A stretch of 64,000 nucleotides of DNA, taken from NCBI RefSeq assembly GCF_000006405.1, contig NW_003216498.1, forward strand, positions 1,056,958 through 1,120,957. The letters run 5' to 3'. Shown here one piece after another: positions 24,920-35,586 of this stretch (position 1 is its first letter; every line of letters starts with the position of its first letter). The notes beneath the pieces were generated by a model, which saw nothing but the letters and a program-made list of their open reading frames with translations, had not been told where the DNA came from and searched no databases. Source of the stretch: Perkinsus marinus ATCC 50983 (taxonomy: Eukaryota > Perkinsozoa > Perkinsida > Perkinsidae). The translations under genes were made by a program, and so were the position numbers.

Positions 24920-25509
24920 ATGCCGCCGATCAAGTTCCGTCCGCCGAAACCAGTGCAGTTCCGAGTCCCAAGAGTAGGTTTCGCCGGAGGACTCTTGTGG
25001 TAATTTCGTGGCGCGGTGACGGTTAGGCGGCAATTCCTGAGCTGGAGCAGAAGCCCATCATACATATGGGCAAGACCCTGATAGCTCAGGAGGCTAAGAG
25101 GATAAAAGCTGAGCATTTGGAGGAGGCTCGGAAGATACTCCGACGAAAGCTGGGAAAGCACGACTACTGCATGTGGCCAGCGTAGGAGACTGTTGTTGTA
25201 GAGGTAAGGAGTTCAGCATGCTCGTCCATGCTACTTATCCTGTCACTAACCGAGTAGAGGGGACTAAGCGAGGGAAGGGCAAGGGAGAAATAGCTTATCA
25301 TGTGGCTAGGGTCCCTGTGGGCGGGGCTTTATTTCAAGTACCATTTACGGTATTATTCTGAGTAGCGCTTGAGGCTTCAACAGATCCCGGGTGTCCCCGG
25401 CCTACCAGGGTTGGCTCCTGATTATAGAGGCTTTTCTGGGATACAGGGCAGATTCCCTATAAACTGCCAGTATCGGAATCAAAGTGAGTGGTGCTCTAGT
25501 CGGGGTTGA
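24920..25509 (+). CDS. Organellar ribosomal protein uL16 (probably mitochondrial)
   Basis: Bacterial-type L16, a large-subunit protein near the peptidyl-transferase centre. Exons 24920-24973, 25027-25181, 25217-25349 and 25384 onward join in frame. The N-terminal part begins PPIKFRPPKPVQFRVP. The conserved core is YPVTNRVEGTKRGKGKGEIA then YHVARVPVGGALFQVP, equivalent to PVTKKPAEVRMGKGKG...VKPGRVLFE in bacteria. The end FPINCQYRNQ matches the conserved Pro-Ile-x-Cys region. A nuclear intron-containing gene for this type implies import into an organelle, most likely the mitochondrion. The stop at 25507-25509 follows read-through; a further 3' exon (region 25515-25650, MDRVCAEVPASVQLAKWRRQ) is possible. 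Confidence 0.8.
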
Positions 25510-26085
25510 CCATGCAGACTGTCGTCTCAGCGAACAACTTCAAGATGGACAGAGTCTGTGCGGAGGTGCCAGCATCGGTCCAGTTGGCCAAGTGGAGACG
25601 ACAAGGTCTGATAGGAGCAGCAGCCCCAAGCTCTGCGTGATGACATGTGTTTCTGTGAAGAGTTGCTGTTGGTGGTGGTGTTTGGATGGGCAGGAGAGAG
25701 AAGACCTAGCTTGCTATGTGTGGATCATGGTGATCTTCCCTCTTGCGAGGCCAAGTCGTAGCGCACTAGGCGCAGTGAACTCGAGGAGGACATTAGACAA
25801 TCTCCTCCTCCAGTTCGGCATGTTCTGAGCCCGCCTCCCGAGCCATCGTCACTGACCTCGACTGGCTGTTCCAGACGTGGGTCTTGTTCGATTCGTCTCG
25901 CGATGGGTTGATCTTCTACAAACGGCGACTGCAGGCGGTTTCGGAAGTGGTTTTCGTGCATTTCTTGCAATTGGGTCATTTTTGGGGTAGTGCGAATCGG
26001 CAGAGCCAATTATTCGTCGGTGATGAGGGTCGTGTCGGGATCGTGTATGAGTCAGCTGATTCGCGCCTGCCGGTTTAGAACTCAT
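25510..26085 (+). CDS. Possible exons, unassigned
   Basis: Plus-strand open stretches NNFKMDRVCAEVPASVQLAK (near 25530) and RTRRSELEEDIRQSPPPVRH (near 25760), the latter ending at a stop near 25910, look coding. They could be 3' exons of the uL16 gene or a separate small gene. No family is recognised. Confidence 0.25.
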
Positions 26086-26089
26086 TCGG

Positions 26090-26940
26090 AAAGAGGGTAT
26101 GTGTCAAGCGCTTTCTGGTAGTGCAGTTCTAAGGGGAAGTCTGATGGAGGTCCCTGGTTCAATCCCTGCAACAGGTGTTTTCTCGTTCAGGTTAGTGCGG
26201 TATCGATCCCGTCCAGTTTATCCCCAGGTAGGTCGAGACAACACCATCATCAATAGCAGATCATCATGAACAGCGTTACACTGATAGTGTTCATCTGCTT
26301 CCCTTACGCGTTAACCTCCACTGCAGTAGTGCGCCCTAAATTCCTCCGTGTAACCGTTTTGTTATTCCTGTCACGCGCCACCGTCCCACTCAGTTGGAGA
26401 GTGCTGCCTTGTCGGTGAATCAGGTCTATCTGAAGGGGATATTCTTGGTCTCTCGTTGGTCCCATCAGCTACTACTGTTCGGCCTGTCTCAATATCACGG
26501 TGCACTTAGATGATATCCTCAATCGCCTGCCTTATATGGAATCCAGATCAGGCGTATCCTTCGTAGTGCGCAAGCTGATCCGTACCTCATCAGATGCGTC
26601 AGAACTTCGCCGCTATCACAGCACCAGGGGCATACACTGTAGGACATCCAGCATGAGGAGCCTGTCTCATGAGTAGCGTCATCACTTTTGTCGGCAATAT
26701 GCAATACTCGGCATCATCGTCATGATGGGTTTAATAACAAATAGCGTGGTTGGGTTCTGTCAATATAGGAGTGGCCACCTCATGGTTCATATCATTTTCT
26801 CTGTAGCCATTACTTGTATCGTCTTCCTTTTGACTTACACTACACGATTTACACCGAACATGGCCGGCTGGGTGAGGACTTCTCCTATCCTTGTCCTCTT
26901 CTGAGCTTCTCCTTCCCCTTCAGTTACTCATACGGTCGAT
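26090..26940. other. Stretch without a supported gene
   Basis: Contains a tRNA-like box B (GGTTCAATCC near 26160) and a short hydrophobic plus-strand frame (26722-26904, with YRSGHLMVHIIFSVAITCIV). The latter could be a membrane segment of an unmodelled exon. Nothing firm. Confidence 0.3.
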
Positions 26941-26947
26941 AGTCTCA

Positions 26948-28652
26948 ATGGTCGTATTGGTCTCGGCGAGTGTCGATCGAGATTGCGAGAAGGATGGTAT
27001 GGACTGCGTCTCGTCCCTCACTGACAGCGTCTCGGTGGGTCCTCCTCTTCTCTACCTAGTCAAGGATAGGTTACCTCTCAGGCCCAGTTCACTCGTGCTA
27101 AAGTAGATCTAGTCCCGACCAGTGATCAGGACTTAGACCTAGGTAAGCATCGGCTTACATAAGGCGACTCTGCCTTGCTCATTGTTCATGTATTCAGATC
27201 AAGCTAAAATACCGGGGTTTTTCTCGAAGGATATGAGAGAAAGTAAGCAGCGTATCAGAGGGAGGAGACGGTTAGTGGATTGTGTTAGTGCTCCAGCGCA
27301 GAGACCGGTCACAGACTCAATCAGAGGTCGATCTAGAAGGCCAAACAGTGTAGAAATAACGACCATATCAGTCGAGATAGCACTGGTTTGAAGTAGATTC
27401 GGTATGAACCTGGATACGTGTGTGAACACCCTCGAGGACGCAGTAGGCCGGTATAAAGTGAGCATGGGACTATTCAACATAGTTGTTCATAGATTACTTC
27501 CAGGTGTTTGAGGCGGAGGTGATCGGGGTTGAAAACAATGTAAGACCATACTCCATGTTCATCCTACGAATATGCGGCTTCAGGTGGTCCAGAGCGAGAG
27601 TCGAATCCGAGCTGTTGTGGACCTCTCTAAAGTCGTTGACAAGGAGGTAGTTCATATCCACTCAAGTTGGCCTCTGCATACCATGGAGTATATCTTGCAG
27701 GGTTCGACCTTCCACCTGGAGATAGACAAGCTCTTCGACTTGTACAACAACGTCGCCGTGAGGTACTTCCCTGTCAACACTGACTCAGGGTAGGACCTAG
27801 GCTTTTCCCTTTAGGACTAATACGCTCGAGAAATGGATGTCCGATGAGAAAACAGTGAGGCTTTGGTGATGTTCACTTCGTCACAGCTAGTTTCCAGGTG
27901 CGGGACCATCTCAGTTCAGTGTACCGCATTCTCGAGGCAAAGACAGTACAGCAAGAGGTAGGAGGTATTACACTAGGATTGGTCAAGGGTATGGTGATAG
28001 GGGGAGTTGGAGGAGATGAGGGTCGTGTTGTCTAACGCGGTGCAGAAAATGCAGGGAATCCACTCACACGTATCTAAGGTCCTTACAGCCGGTAAGGAAG
28101 TGGCGGGAGTGTGGTATGCTGTAGAGGAGGTATGCTTAGTTGCCAATGCGGAGACGGCAATGTACGAGTGGGCCTACAACGTTACAGTGAAAGTGAACTC
28201 TCAGACAACCAAAATAGTCAATGTAGTAGCGGTAGCTCACTCCCCCTCCCCTGGGAGGCGCTTCTTCTCAGCTCGCCCAAGGTATGGAGTATCGTATTGC
28301 TCAAATCGACAATGCCGAGATTGAGATGGCAAGGATGTCCAACCTAATCCTCAGCTGTAAGACGAGCATCAAAACTTTGAGGCGAACTTTTCCTCCTTCT
28401 TTAGTGGCTCGTCATTTCCACGACGGCGATATCACTGATGCTGCTGAGCAAATGGTGGTGCATACCAGCGAGGAGAAACTCCGGCCTTATGGAAAGGATG
28501 GTGCTAGTTCTGCGGCAGGCGGCGGTCCATTCTTTGCTGTGACCTGTTCAGTCCACACTTCCTCAGAAGGCGTCGGGGGGCCGACCTTGAAGGAGATCGC
28601 CGGCACGTTGAGTGAGATGCCGGAGATCCTCGCCGCACCTCAGAGATCGTGA
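26948..28652 (+). CDS. Coiled-coil protein, unknown function
   Basis: Multi-exon gene on the plus strand. Readable exons: MVVLVSASVDRDCEKDGMDC; AQFTRAKVDLVPTSDQDLDL; DQAKIPGFFSKDMRESKQRI; FGMNLDTCVNTLEDAVGRYK then VFEAEVIGVENN; VVQSESRIRAVVDLSKVVDK; a segment HTMEYILQGSTFHLEIDKLF; MRVVLSNAVQKMQGIHSHVS; and a last exon starting near GMEYRIAQIDNAEIEMARMS with stop at 28650-28652. Junctions such as GTCTCG|gtgggt...ctcag|GCCCAG are GT-AG. Helical heptad character is strong. No family is recognised. It lies 169 bases upstream of the first SLBP gene on the same strand. Start uncertain. Confidence 0.5.
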
Positions 28653-28820
28653 TTGTGATTTACCACGCTCCATGTACTCGTTGGTCATGGTCATCGTACC
28701 GGCCAGTCTTTTGCTACAGTGCTTTAATGGGGAAGGACTACTACCTCTACATTCCGATAGAGGAATGTTATGGGAGAATAGTGTTTTCATAGTATTCTAA
28801 CAGTCACTGTCCTCAGTATT

Positions 28821-30129
28821 ATGCATTCTTGTCGGATGAATCTGGACTCCTCCACGGTGGACAGGCCCAGGGGGGCAGCCTCCATCGGCGCCTCGGGTAT
28901 CTGCTGGGCAGATATGGAGAGCAGTGATGATGATGATGACAGTAAGTTATGTCTAAGAGACTAGTGCTGACTGAGCCTTCCACTCAGGCATGTCGTTTCC
29001 GCTACCTTCTGACACGAGGGAGATGCCTAAGGCTGCTGTCAAGTGCGGACCTGCACCGACCTCTGAGGCTGGTGAATTAGCTCGCAGACTGGCTAGTAAG
29101 CTAGAGTCGCTACCTGGCTCTGCAAGATGCCCTCGACATGCAGGACTGACCAGAGCAGCTGAGGCTGATGCTGGGTCTCGAGGGGGAGGGTTTGGCTTTC
29201 TTATGGACCGACCTTCTGGAGTTCTCCCTGAAGATTCCAAAGGGAGCGTTTCGTTGTTGATCCCTGGTGAGCTTTGGACTATCTGTAAGTTGAGAGTGTC
29301 TTGATCTTTCATAGGATTTGACGATAGCAAGCGCAGTCATAAGCGGTGTTTTAGCAGTAGTAGTTGCAGTAAAGACTCGGGAGATACATCCACGGCTAGC
29401 AAGTTCCGAAGAATTGCCGATGGCTCCAGGCTAATGGTAGGACGCCTCTCTCGGGTGTTGGTTGGAGTCTGCGTAGGTTAATGGTCCGAGTGCATTTCCT
29501 GAGGCGGGAAGTGATCCTATTTTCGGTCACGATGGCGATCCTCATACAAACCTCGAGGGGAAGGTAGAGGGAGCTGGACCGGCCGCCGAAACGCCTCCTG
29601 TTGTTGGTTGTCATAGGTTGAATGTGCTGAGCGGAAGAATAGGAAACGCTATAGAATAGCCCGACGACGGCAGACTGCTGCCACTGGGACGGTGTAGGCC
29701 ATTTGGATGTTACGTTGAGTGCTGATGACAGTTGGCAAGGCCCGAACACCATCCGTCGGAAGAGATCTCTGACGAGCAATGGCAATCTCGGTTCGATCAG
29801 CGGGCGAAGCAGATCGAGAAAGGCAAATTGACTGAGTCCTATGTGGCCTATCGGACAGCTGTACAGCTAGGGAGGGCGGCTGGTGGACGACGTCACCAGG
29901 GTACTGTTCTTAGGTGAGTCCTTCGACACGGAGGCCACTGGTGGATCCCGTGACGCCCGAGCCAACGAGTAAGCTCAGTAAGAGAGCATTCGAGGCACAA
30001 TTAAAACACTGGAGGAGAGGCTTGCATTCACTCAATCACGTCCAAGAAGCAAGCATTGTTACTGTATTCCTCCTAAAGAGTAGTCATGTACAGGTACAGC
30101 AGGCTGAGAATGTTATTTCTACGAATTAG
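28821..30129 (+). CDS. SLBP: Histone mRNA stem-loop-binding protein, copy 1
   Basis: SLBP binds the 3' stem-loop of replication-dependent histone mRNAs and directs their processing and translation. Exons 28821-28941, 28988-29266 and 29315-29436 give an N-terminal region with ICWADMESSDDDD and a block GFGFLMDRPSGVLPEDSKGS. Later exons give GPSAFPEAGSDPIFGHD, a basic run KNRKRYRIARRRQTAATG, and then the RNA-binding domain: RAKQIEKGKLTESYVAYRTA joined over an intron to VDPVTPEPTSKLSKRAFEAQ and LKHWRRGLHSLN. This matches the SLBP pattern RQKQI..GK.T..Y..Y...TP....S+R.W...LK.W...LH. The usual TPNK motif is TPEP here. The tandem partner follows 157 bases downstream. The last exon end is uncertain. 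Confidence 0.82.
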
Positions 30130-30285
30130 AGTCGATGGTAGTGTATTGTCGATGCTATTGCATCGCTCCGCTCATCTTGCGGGAAGTTGACGATAACATG
30201 ATTGCAGCACCTACGTGTAGAGTTGCGTTAGGAGAATCTGCATGCCTCGGAGGGTCTTCAGATATCTTGATACGGTAGAAGTAGT

Positions 30286-31784
30286 ATGTCTTCATCATCT
30301 TCGTCGTCGTCCTCCACGGCTATTGCCCCTCCAACCACCGCACCTCAAGGGCCCAGGAAGTTGAGCTGGGCAGATATGTCCTCAGATGAAGATTCTTTCG
30401 GCAAGGACCTGGAGTCACCAAAAGCTGTGGCAAGAGTAGCACAGCAACCGGCAAAGCCGTCGAAGGTCTGTTGGGCCGATTTCAACAGTGATGACAGTAA
30501 GCCGGATCTCCTGTTATGAGCCAAACGGTGGCTGCTACTCTCAGGTTTCTCTATGCCTGTGCCTCCTATCAATCGTAGAACAGTAGTGAGAGGTGACACT
30601 ACCTTCCCCAAGGTCGCGTCAGCCCCCCTAGATGCGCAAGATTCGTACCTCGAGCCGCCTCCGGCCGATGCGAGCAAGCTGGCTGATGGTGTTGCAGGTG
30701 GGGGCTTGCCTTCGGGAGTGGAAGTTGATGGTCGTGGTGATTAGGCTTGATGGCGGCTCCTGAGGAGAGTCGGCCGGCTGGGTTCGGCTTCCTGATGAAC
30801 AACACTCGTATTGTTATACCTGAGGACTCTAAAGGGAGTGTTACAACGTCCGACTTCCTCAGCAACTTGCCAGGTGCTGACCCTCCAGCCTGTCGTCTGC
30901 AGAAAGATGTATTGTGTTCTCTTGGGCCCTTAGGACTGCTGGAAGACAGTAAGCGGCTCACAGCCAAACGCCTGTCCTCTTCGGTCTCGGCATGTGGCGA
31001 ATTGGAGACAGCGAGCAAGTTCCGTAAACTAAGCGGTGGGAAGAGAGTAGGTCGCCGTATTAAGATATCTGTTATCGCTATCGGAGCGGTTGTGTAGCTG
31101 CTGCCAGCCACTGCGATTTCTCTCCAGGATGCGACCAATGGCCCGTCGTTCTTTCCTGATCCTAATGCTAACGGCCATGTCGACCCGATCTTCGGCAAAG
31201 ATCGCCCCGCGCACGTGGAATGCTCCACTGATAGCGCCAAGGTAGGCGCGATGCGATGCCTCGGTTGCTTCATCACTCGAGCAGACGCCTCAAACTGAGC
31301 TACGTCGTCATCGCCCTATTCTGAGAGCCCGAAGGAAGACCACTGGAGGGTCCTATACGAAGACACCACTGTGAGTGATATGAGTTTGCCCAGGGCGTTT
31401 TGAGTAGTTTTCCGCAGGTCGGAGGTTCCTGCTACGGAGGAACAGTGGCAAGCACGGGCTGAGCAGCGGGCTAAACAAATTGAGATAGGCAAGATGACAG
31501 AAAACTACTTAGCCTATAGGGCCGCGGTAGGTTGAATTTACCTCGTGCTTAGGAGTTCTTTTGATGTTGCAGGTTACTCCGACGAGACGGAATCCAGGGG
31601 TGGACCCCATAACACCAAACCCCAACGAGAGGGTCAGCAAAAGGGCGTTCGATGCAGAACTTAAGCAGTGGAGGAAGAAACTGCACAGCATTGAGGTATA
31701 TAAGGAATACTTGATCTGGAGTGATTGCTATGCTCTCTCTAGGTACCTTCAGTGAAGGGAAGTGGGAGTACTGATGAAGGATAG
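30286..31784 (+). CDS. SLBP: Histone mRNA stem-loop-binding protein, copy 2
   Basis: Tandem paralogue of the preceding gene. It starts with a poly-Ser run at ATG 30286 and has two copies of the N-terminal acidic motif (LSWADMSSDEDS and VCWADFNSDDS) where copy 1 has one. Shared blocks are GFGFLMNNTRIVIPEDSKGS, ELETASKFRKL, and FFPDPNANGHVDPIFGKD. The RNA-binding domain is RAKQIEIGKMTENYLAYRAA, then VDPITPNPNERVSKRAFDAE and LKQWRKKLHSIE, ending VPSVKGSGSTDEG with stop at 31782-31784 after a GT-AG intron. The TPNK motif is TPNP. The basic segment before the domain (RRHRPILRARRKTTGG) parallels copy 1. Same order of parts and similar exon pattern indicate a local duplication followed by considerable divergence. 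Confidence 0.82.
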
Positions 31785-32696
31785 GGTTGAGTTGATACCA
31801 AACATTCTGTTATTGCATTGCAGCAGTAATGGGTTTACCCTGCAAGCTTTGGTCCATTACGTATGCAAAGCATTTGTCTAATGCATCCTTCACCATGAGC
31901 TCCATCTTTGAAGTCTCGATGGTGGTAGGCCTTGGACAAATATGAAATAATTATTCTATCATCCTTGCATGTAGAGGTTTATGATGTTGGCCGGTAGATG
32001 ACCGCCGCCAGTAACGCAGCATAAGAAAGGCGTTGTGTTAATCTAGTGGGAAGATTTGTTGTTGGTAGCAGTCACAAGCGAGACCATCACTACTGAACGC
32101 GCTGTGGAATACAGACGTTCTATCGCATAGCTGCTCTATGTATTTTTAATACTCGTAGCTTACTGGAGTTCTTAGTATTCTCATCTGACACTGGGGTGGA
32201 AGTTTTCGGTGCGTTAATCGCAATCGGTAACACCGATTCGATATACTCAATGCACCAAATTTCCACCCCCCGCTTATAGAGAAGGTGAGTATTCACTGGC
32301 CCTTTCTCCGTCATGACCCTTTATATGTTACCATTGGGTTCCTCATTAACACGTTTCACATTATTTTGATTCAAACGCGAGACAATACGATATGAGAAAT
32401 GATCATGTGTCTGCCTTCATGTGTCAGCATCTTGAGCTATATTGTCAAAAGCACTGAGGTCTGGAGAATATCGAACTAAGAATTCCAACCCGTTGACTCG
32501 GTCACCCAATCCTAAAGTGCAACCTGAGAAGCAGGCGACCCTAAGATCAGAACTAGATGGTACACTCACCTTGCAAGAGAGTTTGTGAAGACCTGGAAGC
32601 TAGACGCTTGTGATTTACAAAGCTGAGAAAAGTTCAAAGGAGATGCTGCAGAGAGCTTCAGAGGCTCTTACGTGCCGTTTATCCCGCCTCCATCAG
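31785..32696. other. Stretch without a supported gene
   Basis: AT-richer sequence between SLBP copy 2 and the next minus-strand gene. A 64-codon minus frame (32120-32314) is the only open stretch of note and is not recognised. Confidence 0.4.
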
Positions 32697-35102
32697 TTAC
32701 AACCAAATGTTTGTCTTCGATTGAGATGCTGCAGTGATTTCGGCTGACCAACTCTGACTTATAAGCGGAGTCAATGCACAGGTTGCATTGTCGATGGCGA
32801 CCAATACGGTACGCCCCATCGACTGGCCCAGGCTGAACCGAAGAAATAAAGCGAAAATAGTTCTGAAATGTGTTACATGGATGAAACTGGTGTCATCCCG
32901 ATGGGAAGGGGTACGGACATTAGAGCTCAGACCATAGAGGTGGAACATACAGCCCCTTGGACAGGGGAACTCAGTGTCCTCAGCCTCATTATAGACTAAT
33001 CTGAGAGGTATTCTGATGAAACTAAGCAAGTATCGGATACCGCACCTTGCTGCATTCACATTCCCCGCCATGTCCACAATGCCGACTAAGGTCCCCTCAT
33101 CTTTCCATATCTTCACGAGGTCCACAGGGAGCTCTCGAGTAACTACAGGGAAGTCTTGAGCGGCTGGAGTCGTCGGTGAAATTCACCTGCAATATCGTTT
33201 TCGTTCTGCCATACTCGGACCATCCACTTCTCGCGACCATCGGCATCTGGCTCGACGCAGACGCTCAGTTTAAAGACGTCACCCGAGACAAACTTTCTCT
33301 AAAATTGCAAAGGATTCCTCACAGTGTTATATAGACTCGCGATACTGGTCGTAGGAGTGTCGCTGGGACCTTCTCCGATGGTGGGTCCCCCTCAAGGCAC
33401 TCTGGTATGTCGAAAACAATGGGGAGCTCATACCTAACACGAGGGTAGTAGAGCACAGGAGCGGACTACACTGCCCACCCGCAGACGAAAGCCGGTCCTT
33501 TGAGGTCGCTAGCATTGTCGATGTACGTCATATCCACACGGCGCTTTGGCAAAGACTTCGACGAGCACAAGCCGAGGGCCATACTGCTCTTCGGACCGCA
33601 CTTTATCGTGGAAAGAACTCTGACCTGTCCGCTCGCTTCATTAGTCACTCACTATCACTCGGACCTACCGCTATTCTAGTCGGGGTACTTCTCGTCGGCA
33701 ATGGTATGCGGATGAACGCAACCGCTTGTTTGAGGCCCTCGTAGCGGAACACAGTAAGCATGTCCGGGGAGAGCCTCATCGAAGGACTGCTAAGACAATG
33801 ATAAAGGACGGCTGTGGGAGAGGGGAGACGAACCTCAAGAAGCCCTGTGCAAACACACGATCGGTTGCTGTCTCCAGAGAGGGGCAAAGATCAGGAACTA
33901 CAGAGAAGTGTTGAATGGGGATAAGAGGCAGCAGCCCACTCTGATTGATAGTCGGAGCCTCGACAGCCGCAGGGGGGCTATGCTGAAGTAATTTAATCCT
34001 CTTCACGTTACCAGAGAGGTCTATCAAGCCATACGGATGGGGGTGCTCCGATACCTATAGTGAGCAGGAAGTGTCCGTGGTGTGGTATGGTAGCATACCC
34101 TGATGCTGGTGAGGTACGGGGAGATGCGGCGTTGTCCCTCACTCTCGACCATGAGCACCCACCACTGGCCTCCAACACCACCATGCCAGGCACGGAGGGT
34201 CAGCTCGGAACCCTCCTTCAGCATAGTCTAACAGCATAGTGATGATGTTGTAAGAGTTTACACAACAGAGAGCAGCAGCAGTAGCAGCATCACCCTTGGT
34301 CGCCATAGTCTAGTGTCCACTTTGTGCATGGACACATCTTTCCCTATCTTTATTTTTGGTAAATCGTAGCCTATAAGTACCTATCAAATGAGCCATTGAA
34401 CGAAATGAACGGGCGGATGGCAACGACTTACAGGATTCACTAAATTCTCGGGTCTGCTATAAAGTGCTTTATCCCATCGCGGTGGTAGCTCTGGAAGCAT
34501 GCCTATGGCCATCGTGTTCCCTGTACCCGATGACATAGACTCTATTTCTGAAGCATTATCACGTAGTTGTGGTATGAACCTAGCTGGGTACTAATAGTAA
34601 AGGCCCATCCCATTTGATCATGAGACTCGGGCACTTCTACGACCAAGGCCCCGCCCGATATCCCAGCAGTAGTCCTAGCGGCCGATACGGGAGGACTACC
34701 ACTTAGTTTGACACGCTCTCCAACACAGCGAGCCACCTGCTACCGTCGTCGATGGGGAGTATGCTACACATAGGCAGGCTTACGAATATAGGGCGGTCAT
34801 TTGGTAGTTTCTGATGTCGATGACGTTGATGACGAGCAATAGATGTTGTGTGACCTGATAGCCGTGAGAAGCAACTAGCTCCTTTCAGCCTCCTTCCTAC
34901 TCTCGGTTGAGATTGAAGGATTCCGGTGTCCAGCGGTCCTCGCACCAGCGGCTGGTGATGTACCCTCCACTTCGGGCATCTCCTCAGCCATTGTTGAGGT
35001 ATCTTCAGCTTGGACTTGCGTACAGGCAACTACTGGAGTCTCGCAAGAAGATGACGCCCTGTTCCCTTCTTCCTCTGCAGCACCCCCAGGAGGACAAGCC
35101 AC
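32697..35102 (-). CDS. Unidentified multi-exon protein
   Basis: Minus-strand exons read from a Glu/Ala/Thr-rich N terminus (MACPPGGAAEEEGNRASSS), through VARCVGERVKLSGSPPVSAA and VVEVPESHDQMGWAFTIS near 34600-34730, then KCGPKSSMALGLCSSKSLPK and RRVDMTYIDNASDLKGPAFV near 33500-33600, KFVSGDVFKLSVCVEPDADG and REKWMVRVWQNENDIAGEF near 33180-33290, and an end exon with GRTVLVAIDNATCALTPLIS and stop at 32697. The repeated beta-strand style (V/I alternating with polar residues) suggests beta-rich domains. I do not recognise the family. Exon limits are approximate. Confidence 0.4.
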
Positions 35103-35586
35103 TCTAGCACTAGGAGCTTACCATAAACCTTCCCTCTCGACCCTCGCCGGCGTTTTGCTACACTGCTTGCATTACCTCGGCGGCCTGGGACAGTGAGAGA
35201 GATATAACAAGAATAATGAGCACAACGACGTACGAGATGATGATGATGATGCTCTTGTTGCTATTGTGGTTGTTCGTATCATGCCAGCAATATTGGAGTG
35301 ATCGACATTCTCATCTACAGCTTCATTATCACTCTCCATCACGACGGTGTCATCGAGATCAACAACACACGTGCGCTCATGATGATCTAGCATGTGATGC
35401 AATAACAACGACAACCACTAACTATCATCATTCGATACTCGGTCGGTCCAACACAACACGATCAGCAGCTCAGGTGTGTTTGTGCAACAGCTACTGCTAT
35501 CGTCGCTACGTAGTGATGATAGCGACTTGAAAGTCATCACTCATAACTATAGACAAGAGTGCATAAGAAATATCATAGAAACAAAG

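Noticed and set aside
35216-35530. Plus-strand frame with Met, Leu and Thr runs
   Set aside because: Made of trinucleotide repeats (ATG, ACA); low-complexity shadow without protein character.
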